Positions 55,919 to 64,000 of a stretch of DNA of 64,000 nt are shown here, in pieces; positions within the stretch are counted from its first letter, which is position 1, and each line of letters opens with the position of its first letter. The stretch is taken from positions 8,035,662-8,099,661 of the forward strand of contig OZ020252.1 of NCBI GenBank assembly GCA_963971285.1, read 5' to 3'. This stretch comes from Astropecten irregularis. Its lineage: Eukaryota; Echinodermata; Asteroidea; Paxillosida; Astropectinidae. The notes under the pieces are model-generated. The model was not told the DNA's origin. It saw nothing but the letters and a program-made list of their open reading frames with translations, and searched no databases. The position numbers and the translations under genes were made by a program.

Positions 55919-56139
55919 GGGGTCAATTTGCTTAGCACAAAAATACCTTGCCCAATAAAACAAACCACCATTGAAAATTCCATTTAATATTCATGGTCAG
56001 CGAACAACAGCCAAAGACCAATTGCAAGTGATACACAACACAGGGAAATTTGGTTGTTAATCCTGTTTTAACTACTAAGACAGAAATGTCATGATTCTAA
56101 GCAATTTTTTGTGCTAAGCAGCTCTATGAAATTGGCCCC
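55919..56139. mobile_element. MITE with GGGGCCAATTTCAT-type ends, second full copy
   Basis: Opens ggggtcaatttgcttagcac, closes agctctatgaaattggcccc. Internal ccaccattgaaaattccat and acagaaatgtcatg are the complement of the 28502 copy. Confidence 0.8.
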
Positions 56140-59100
56140 TGGCCGGGAGTGGACAGGCGATTTTTTTTTCTTTAGTCTAAATCCTGGCATGAAACCCTGT
56201 CCGTACTATCATGCGACAAATAATTGAATGCTTGCAACTCTAATTGAAACCAACAATGCGGCAGGACTCCGGAACAGGATCCTTTAATGAAGGGGAAATT
56301 GTTGAATCAATTGGCCTCGCGTATCAGGACACAATGACTACTAATCTCCGGGAGAATTTCAGGATTCAGAGTCCAAGAACTTCCTTTCAATTTTTTAGTA
56401 ATTCTGTGCCGAGGCACCCAGGCTGAGGGGGAAAAAACACAACGGTGGGAGAATATTACAAGAGTTCTGGGGAAAAAAAAGAAAGAATTGGCTCCTTATT
56501 ATACATCTTAGCATAATGCATCAAGACACACACATGCACAGGGTACAGTTGCATCTGATTGGTATTCCATGTGTGTTCATGTACATATGGGGTCAAGATT
56601 TGGAATAATGGAAATTGGAGAATCTCCTACAAAGAATATGCATGGACATATATGTAACCTATAAATTCACTTCAAGAAAGCCGAACGTGGCATGAATATG
56701 GTATGAATAAAAAAAAGACACTATCCACATTGTGCTTTTATGCAGTGCAGTGTACATGTACACATATTTTCCCAGACTGTTTTCGGCAATTTTTCTTAAG
56801 TAGCAGACATACTGTACATGTTCAGTATTAACAAACATGTGACACTAGCAGTCTATACACTAACTTGTTCAGTCTAGACAAACCGGATTGGTAAGGCACA
56901 CTACATGTATATAAATCCACACGTATTCATGTTTTGGGGGACATTAAGAGTTCAAGAGTTAAAGCTACCTGTACCCAATAAAGGCGTAATTTTATTGCAA
57001 GGACAGAAAGGTAAGTGTACGGGATCATCAAATTTTGAACACTTAGTCTGGTACTTTCAAAACCTTAAAATATGAACATGGATACATCATTTATGCAATT
57101 TGTATGCAATTGTTATTAGTTCTTCTTATAAATGCACATTCTAGGGATTTGATTCCCAGTGTTCTACAATAGTGTTCAAAGACAAAGTAGTACACATGTA
57201 CATGTACTGTACCATATTGTAAGATTATTTTGTAAAAGTAAAAGTGCAAGTAAAAGGATTTAAAAGTAGAAACATTTGGTACTACAATATTAAAAATCAA
57301 ATAATAAAATCCATGGATATTTTCTGGTTTGAATGTTTGAAACAATGGCAAAATTTGACTTTTTGTATTGTACAAGGGTTCAGCTAACCAGGCAAAGGGA
57401 TATCAATACATGTGTAACATCTTCATGATACAAAGCAAATACTGTGCAATGTGTGCATATGCCTACATGTACATTCTGTCCGTAAGAAATGGAAAGTTAA
57501 ATGTCTAATAATTGATCATTAGTCCATGCTTCACTGAAAATGTACACATTACATGTGTGCGTCATCCATCCCCACATACATTTGTACACAATACATGCTT
57601 GTGAGAATATTCTCGATGTGTACACCCTACACTGTAGTTTGGATGACAGCTGACCCCTAACACTTGATTCCAGAGTCACACAGACAAATTAATGAGTCAG
57701 GGTATTGACCAGCATGGCCCATGACTGGACGGGTAAGTGTACACATAGTACACGTACACGTACACACTACATATTTGCATTCAGCGCGCAATTTGCTAAA
57801 GTGCCTGTGCTGCGCGTAGTAGTACTATACGTACAATTATGAATGGAGATCAGGGTAGAAGGAAAAGGCGCATGCTCCGCATACTACCCGGTGCATGTAT
57901 CCACCAGTAATGCAATGAATAGGAGATAAACACTTAAAGCGGTACTACAATGTCAATAGTACTTAGTCTGTATTACACATGTACTGTAGACCTGTACAGT
58001 ATTGTTCCAATAGTCTTGTGCTGTTGTGGACTTGTGGTTGAGTGTTTCTTTTGTTTTGGATTTAGTATTATTTTTTACAGATCTTCGGGTCCGGTCTTGT
58101 TATCAGTACCATCAACAAAATTTAAGTGTACACAATGCTTAATTGAACAAACAACAATCAATAATGAATAATGATATGCCTCTGGAAAAATTACGGTAAC
58201 CACAATTACATGTACATGCCTATGGGGGTTTTGCTCTTTTCTATGCGTGTATCTAGGCACCCAGCTCTGTTCCACACTTCACAAAATAGAAATATTGCAT
58301 CATGATACTAATTTATCCCAGGTACCATTTAAAGAAACTTTTGTAAACATTTTTATTTTTCATATAATTTCTGTGTTCCTTCCAAATGTAGTGGAAAACT
58401 GATCAATATAATGAACAAACGAACACCATGCATTTTATACAATTTGATCAGTAAAGGCCTAGTAGGCGTTTGGTATAGCGATTTCCAGGCACTGGTGGCC
58501 ATTTGTATAATGCGCCCTCTTGTCCAATATATTTGTAAATAGCACTTTCTTTTGATTATTTGACATTACATTTTGTACATTGTAATGTACATTGCCGCCG
58601 TAGGTACGCACACGTACATGTATACGAAAACCTCATGAATGATAATTTGGGAGGAATTACAAACGGCCAGATAGCATTTGATATACCCAGTAAAATATTT
58701 TTTTACACAGCATTTCATGCAGTAAATAATTAACAATATTGTACCAGGTCTACATGTATCTTTATACCCTGCAAGTTACATTACACCAAACACAAAAACA
58801 TCTGAAAACACCAAGGAAAAAGCTGAAATTTTAAGTTAAAATCTAAACAAAAAAATAGGAATTCAGATTTAAATCTGAAGTCTCCCATTCCTGTTATAGG
58901 TAAATCTGTGACCATGTCTGCTTTTTCAAGAGTTTTCTAGTACCAAAGTACCAAAGTATGATAGTACCTTTAAATAATAAAATTTCACAGCACCCACATG
59001 ATCGTTTAATGTTTGTGCAGTTTGAACAGGCAGACAGGCACAATTAGGGTGTGTACAAACTGAACATAGACATTTCTGAAACACAGGCTGCATCAATAAG

Positions 59101-60944
59101 AACAACATTCAAAATTACTTTTTCACTTCAATATAAATTGCAAAATATCAGCTCTGTTGACGTGACTACGAATGAGAGTGTCTGTACAATACAAGCAATT
59201 TATTAGTATCGAGGAAAATAGCAATCTGATATTGAAACTTGTCTGGCCGTGGCAGACTTCCAGTCTCAACAATCACTCATTAAGATGTTGATCTTTTCCT
59301 TGGCGGACATCTTAGATGGGTTCAATCAATTCAATGGTAATGTCCATTGGCTTAATTAGCCTGTCACAGTGTATACATGCGCGTACAGTAGGCCTATGCA
59401 AGCTGGATCGCTGAACCGATGCATTAATGCATTTCTGCAAAGTACACGTGTGTCCCGGTGCGATACGCTTACCACAGCTTGGTGTATTAATCAAAAAAAG
59501 GTCAACTTGTCACACGCGGCTAGAGAGTTCGGTGTTTCGCACCAAAATAATTTATACAGCAAAGGTAAAGACAAGGGATATCATAAATTTACATAAAATA
59601 TGTGGGCTAACAAAGATGTACAATACATGTGAATAAAAAATTTATGGTACAAAACATACTGTAGTACTTACTTAACATGTAAGTGTATTAATGTATAATA
59701 TACAATGTTGTAAGAATACAAGTAGGCCTACATGTACTATACCACCACATTAATTAACTGTAATGCTGTTGAAGATGGGGCATGTCAAAATGTTCATTTG
59801 TAATATAACCATGGGATATGTCAACTGTCTTTTGAAGAGGTACCAAGACAACCCCTCAGGAGGTGGGGGGGGGGGGGGGTTGATGGGGTATCATTAGCGC
59901 CTATAATTACATGTACCGGTAATGTAGTGATGTACAACTAAATATTGGTTCAATACACTGTTTAGTTTATTAATTTGTAGGCCTATTGTGTTGTTCAGCC
60001 TTTTATTTCAATTACAAATTATACACCCACACTCAAAAACAACCCGAACAAAGTATAGTATAAGATGGATCACTGGATAAAAAAACAAACATACTTGAAA
60101 TTTGGGGATGTACATTTGGAATTGAGAAAAAAAAAGTGTTTTTGTGGGGTTTTTTTCTGCCATGTTTGTTTGACTTTACCTGAGTGACAGCCTGTCCTGG
60201 TTTATGATGTAACTTCTTTTTCTGTTTCTCCAGATAATCTCGGAGTGTAATTTAAATGAAAAGGAAGCACAACCAATTACATGTACTTGTAGGGGTATGA
60301 TCTGCTAGTACTGTAAAAATTTACGGTACATGACACAATGTACATGTACACAAGTCTTTCTGTTTACTGAATCAGACAAAGAATGAATTAAGACCTGTAT
60401 ATTCATGATTGTAATACATTATGTAGTGGGTCCATGTAGAATTTTAGCTTCCATCAAATTTTCTGGGTTTCTGTGCAGTTCAGGGGTAAATTAATACGTG
60501 ACTTGCACAATGCAAGTTGCTCTTTGTGTATATTGTACAGTTGTATGTAAGGCCCATTTATCTAACATCTATTGATCATGTATCAAGCATGGAGGAATAA
60601 TCAGAGTAATAGGGTCTGCGTCTGTAAGGCCCATTAGGCCCAATGCATTCTACCATACTGTAATAAACACGACAGGTGTGCTTCGTGTCTGTTGAAAAAA
60701 GGGCAAATGATCAGGGATGAAAACCTGGATGATGAGGCACATTCATAATATACAGGTGATGTACGAGTACATGTACATGTACATGTACTGTACACTTTGG
60801 CACACTGTACTGTGTGATGCAAAGATCCGGGTGAACGTACTGTCTGCATTTTTATATATTATGTACATGTAGGGGATTAAGACCTGTTGGGAATAGAACC
60901 AAGGTCGTGATAATATTTTGCATCAGATGCAGATGCACTCACAT

Positions 60945-61476
60945 TCCCTTACACACCGGGCCTTGCGTACAGTTGCGAAGCGTTGCGTAGCGACTACGTT
61001 TTCCCTACGCTGTCCCTACGCTGTTCCTACAATGTACGCTAGTCTATGCTGGCTTAAATATTACGTAACAATACGCCGTCGCCAGGACGCAGAAGGAGTA
61101 CGCAAGATGGACGCAAACAATTTAACATGTTTGATTTTTTCGCATACTCTCGGTGTAGAGCACTGGACTCCGGAAGTGTGCAATTGTTACACCAAGTCTA
61201 CGCAACACTACGCTACTGTACACCATGCCTAAACAATGGTACGCTACCCTACAGTATGTCTATTATATGCAATCCTATGCATCAGTACGGCAATTATATA
61301 TTATGCCCGTAGGTACGCAGTGCCTATGCACAGGGTACGCAACCATACACAATCGCACAACGAACATCTACGCAGGCATGGTGTACATGTAAGCCCACCA
61401 TCACCTGATCTTATTTAAGCGTACACGATACACAACACTAAGCAACTCTACGTAGGCCCAGTGTGAAAGGGGCTTT
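60945..61476. mobile_element. TACGC-rich inverted-repeat element
   Basis: Ends acaccgggccttgcgtacag and (rc) cctttcacactgggcctacg suggest a degenerate inverted repeat. The interior is saturated with variants of tacgcaac/ctacgct (for example gcgttgcgtagcgactacg, cctacgctgtccctacgctg, acaccatgcc), resembling a decayed short-period satellite. Frames at 60918 and 61127 are by-products. Confidence 0.6.
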
Positions 61477-63065
61477 TAAAGCCTCTTTGTGCCGTACACT
61501 ATTAATTAGCTAATTGTATCATCATGCTAATTGTAAAAGTCTTAAATATGGAGGTAGACCTACATGTACACGTATGTAATGTGGAATGAAGTTTATGAGA
61601 CTATGGAGGTCAACGGCCTTTATTGCCAGACTCTAGCCCTTGGAGCCGGCCTTCTTCAATTGTTCGAATTTACAGACAAACGTTACTATTATTTCTTTAT
61701 GAGGCAATAATTATGTGGTCTTGCTCAATGCTCATTCACAAACTGGAAGTCTAGCCTGACCATGCTGACGGTACAGTGAATTACTGAATGTCACACTGCA
61801 AGTTGACATTAATGAGTTCTGGGTCCCAGATATGAATCATCGGACATGCCCGAATGAAGGAGTCTATTTCACGGTGATTGCATAGAATGTACGCACGTGT
61901 CTGACAAAAGCAGGTTTTACATCCAGGTAGCCCTCGTTTACTTTCCCTTACTCCCAATGTTCTGACACATGTGTCCTTTCTCACGGTCTAATTAATTAAT
62001 GTAGTCCAAGGACCCACCTTAGTGCATAACCCCATCCCCAAGCCCCAATCCAAACCCACGGTGTACAATGGCAACCTTTAATACAGTGTTTATCATTACT
62101 ATGGCCATTTCCTTTCATGGCCCATTTGCCAGAAAAGCAATTTACAGATGATGCATACAGTAGACGTTGCAACGGTTGCATACATTATATTACTGAGCAC
62201 AACCTATAAATTCAAAACCATCCACTTGGCACTATGATAATGTACATTATTGTATGGTATCCAGGCTCCTCTGACACACCATGCACCTGGTACAAATAAA
62301 ATGCAAGGCTGACCTGCCTATTTAAAGGGAATACCCTTTAGCCTAGATAATCTTTTGTATGGGTTTGAAAATGGGTACATGATATACATTTTTAATGAGT
62401 GTTAAGACTGAAGTATTCTTTCCAATTGGTTGATGCTATATTTTTGCAAATTGTACACGTCCTACACAGCACATCCTATTGGAACATTCACAACAAATGA
62501 CAAGCATTCCGACTATGGCCTCAAAAACAAATCAACATCTTAAGCCTAATCATCTCATTATTTGTGGTCAGTGAACCAAGCTTTTCAAGCTTGCCTGTCT
62601 GGCAGATGATGGGAGACTGGGAGAAATAGAGAAGTATACAGTAGGGGAAAGAAATCCACATTATGTAGGCCTTCCTACTGCATTCATGGACACCAGTATT
62701 GCAATTGTAACACAAATGATATAAAATTTGTGTACTTTCGTACAATTTCGTCCTCACTTCTCATAAGGTTTCGTCTAGCCTGCTCTAGTCCTCATCAGGA
62801 GACAAATGATATTAAAATCACATGAAGCTGCTTTTAACTCCAACCATGCCAACCCCAAAGAGCCATTCTAAGTACAGTTGTAGACAGTCTGTACAATACA
62901 AGTTTGAGAACCATGCAAATTGCAACAGAAAGCAGGTATGGCACAACCTCCGCACTAAGTGTGGAAATACCGAGTCAGTGTCTGAAAGTTGAAGTCGGGT
63001 GATAAAGTCGCATTTTCCTCTCATTTATTGATATGACTTTCCAATCCCCAGCATCATGAAGATAA

Positions 63066-63255
63066 CATTATCTGAGGTGTTACTCTTTTGCAGGACGACC
63101 TCAACAGAAGGATCCCAAACTTGGAAATCCCAGTAACTCGCCTAAATACATCGGTGATGACCTTTTCAATATCAGCAAGGTTAAATTTGTGGAAATTTTA
63201 GGGCAGGGCTTTGATTTTTTAGGGGGAAATTATGGTGTAAAACCGTCAGGTAATT
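63066..63255 (+). other. protein-like frame after a splice acceptor, possible exon of another gene
   Basis: On the plus strand, after tactcttttgcag at about 63101, one frame reads RPQQKDPKLGNPSNSPKYIG, then DDLFNISK. A weak donor AAG|gttaaa follows; without it the frame runs to a TGA at about 63258. Composition is protein-like and the acceptor is good, but the family is unknown and the donor is poor. Confidence 0.25.
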
Positions 63256-63319
63256 TGTGACAAAATTGCGTGATGCGACTGACAGGCTGTTTTCATGTTG
63301 TAGCAAGCAGGTAAGACTA

Positions 63320-63547
63320 AAGGCGCCTTTCCATATGCGCGTTTTTTCATCCGCTGCGTATACGTTGCGTGTCCGTAGCGTTGCAAAACAATCGATCATT
63401 ATAAAAAAACAAGCGACCCTTTCCATATGTGCGCGTGCGTTTGAAAAGGTCGCGTGCGTCTTTTTAATGGGCAATTTTAACGCACACGCAACGTACACGC
63501 AGCGTATACACAGCGGATGAAAAAACGCACTAATGGAAAGGTGCCTT
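63320..63547. mobile_element. fold-back MITE with AAGGCGCCTTTCCATATGCG ends
   Basis: 228 bp. Opens aaggcgcctttccatatgcg, closes gcactaatggaaaggtgcctt. The arms pair over ttttttcatccgctgcgtat / atacacagcggatgaaaaaa. An inner copy of ctttccatatgtgcgcgtgc shows the end sequence was duplicated inside. Confidence 0.85.
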
Positions 63548-64000
63548 AAGAAGATTGTATTTAAACTGAAATATTAGGCCAGGGTTTTACTACTCGGAAA
63601 CATTTGCTTAAAGTCAAACAAATCATTTTGGATGCGTAATGTTACATCTAAGATGTAAAACAAACAATGTGCTTTAGGGATCCAGCTTATCATGCTTATT
63701 CATAATCCAAATAGAGCTAGTGACTTTATAGTGTAATATGTGCCATTGCCTTTGTACATTGCCACTCACTAGTCACAGCACAAGTGACATTTAATGATTC
63801 ATTCTCAAAGTAGCCAGTTCTCTGCGTGACTGGTGAAATAGATATGGCCCATTAATACAATGGATGTCATTTCAGTGCCGCAACTTAACAAATCTGAGCG
63901 TTAAATGTGGTGATATACTATGAACTGCGACCGGGCAGACAGTAGCCCTACTCAAATAACATTGGCAGACACATGCACGACCTGTCATAAATTTGTACAG

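Larger units (their letters stand above)
49205..64000. other. no certain gene; upstream or intergenic DNA
   Basis: I see no exon with family homology here. Unique, slightly GC-richer patches with open frames lie at 52287-52625 (plus, 112 codons, Pro/Ser-rich start) and 56244-56426 (plus, 60 codons), and 51924-52235 (minus, 103 codons). None has recognisable motifs or splice support. The rest is MITEs (listed) and TACATGTA-rich AT DNA. Confidence 0.5.

Noticed and set aside
1..64000. CRISPR arrays, operons, phage or bacterial genes, viral genes
   Set aside because: No spaced direct repeats of that type, no prokaryotic gene layout and no viral protein frames; all evidence points to animal nuclear DNA.

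Overview
The window is animal genomic DNA that is AT-rich, intron-rich and full of repeats. The only gene I can identify with confidence is the 5' half of a Trio/Kalirin-type Rho guanine nucleotide exchange factor on the minus strand. Twelve exons between 28149 and 4130 join in a consistent reading phase into about 581 residues. Every one has AG/GT splice borders and aligns in order with the vertebrate Trio/Kalirin N-terminus: the Sec14 (CRAL-TRIO) domain, then spectrin repeats 1 to 3 and the start of repeat 4. The rest of the gene (later spectrin repeats, DH-PH, SH3, kinase) lies beyond position 1. A single gene intermediate between Trio and Kalirin, abundant tRNA-derived SINEs, fold-back MITEs and very frequent TACATGTA / TAGGCCTA words suggest an invertebrate deuterostome, probably an echinoderm. 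The taxon is inference.

Layout. 1-4129: intron or downstream DNA with small tandem repeats. 4130-10067: seven exons (repeats 4 back to 1) in compact introns. 13167-18813: three Sec14 exons. 27342-28149: two Sec14 exons. Upstream of that are two candidate 5' exons, both ending in the phase needed to join the 28075-28149 exon: 36688-36835, which has its own ATG and an in-frame upstream stop, and 49141-49204, with strong splice sites on both sides. They may be alternative N-termini. 49205-64000 shows no certain gene.

The non-coding DNA is a dense collection of non-autonomous elements. It includes three kinds of tRNA-derived SINE, a 1.4-kb TA-flanked inverted-repeat element that splits a SINE, TTAA-flanked MITEs, several palindromic MITE families that share one tip but have unrelated arms, and a fold-back family with expandable GAGCCN arrays. 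Those arrays create spurious Glu-Pro and Ala-Leu reading frames.

The most unusual observation is that two introns of this gene each contain a tandem array whose unit includes the end of the preceding exon together with its 5' splice site: about 118 bp x 3-4 at 4390-4860 and about 142 bp x 4-5 at 9241-9900. Each exon is therefore followed by a ladder of decoy donor sites. I found no CRISPR array, operon, prokaryotic gene or viral gene.
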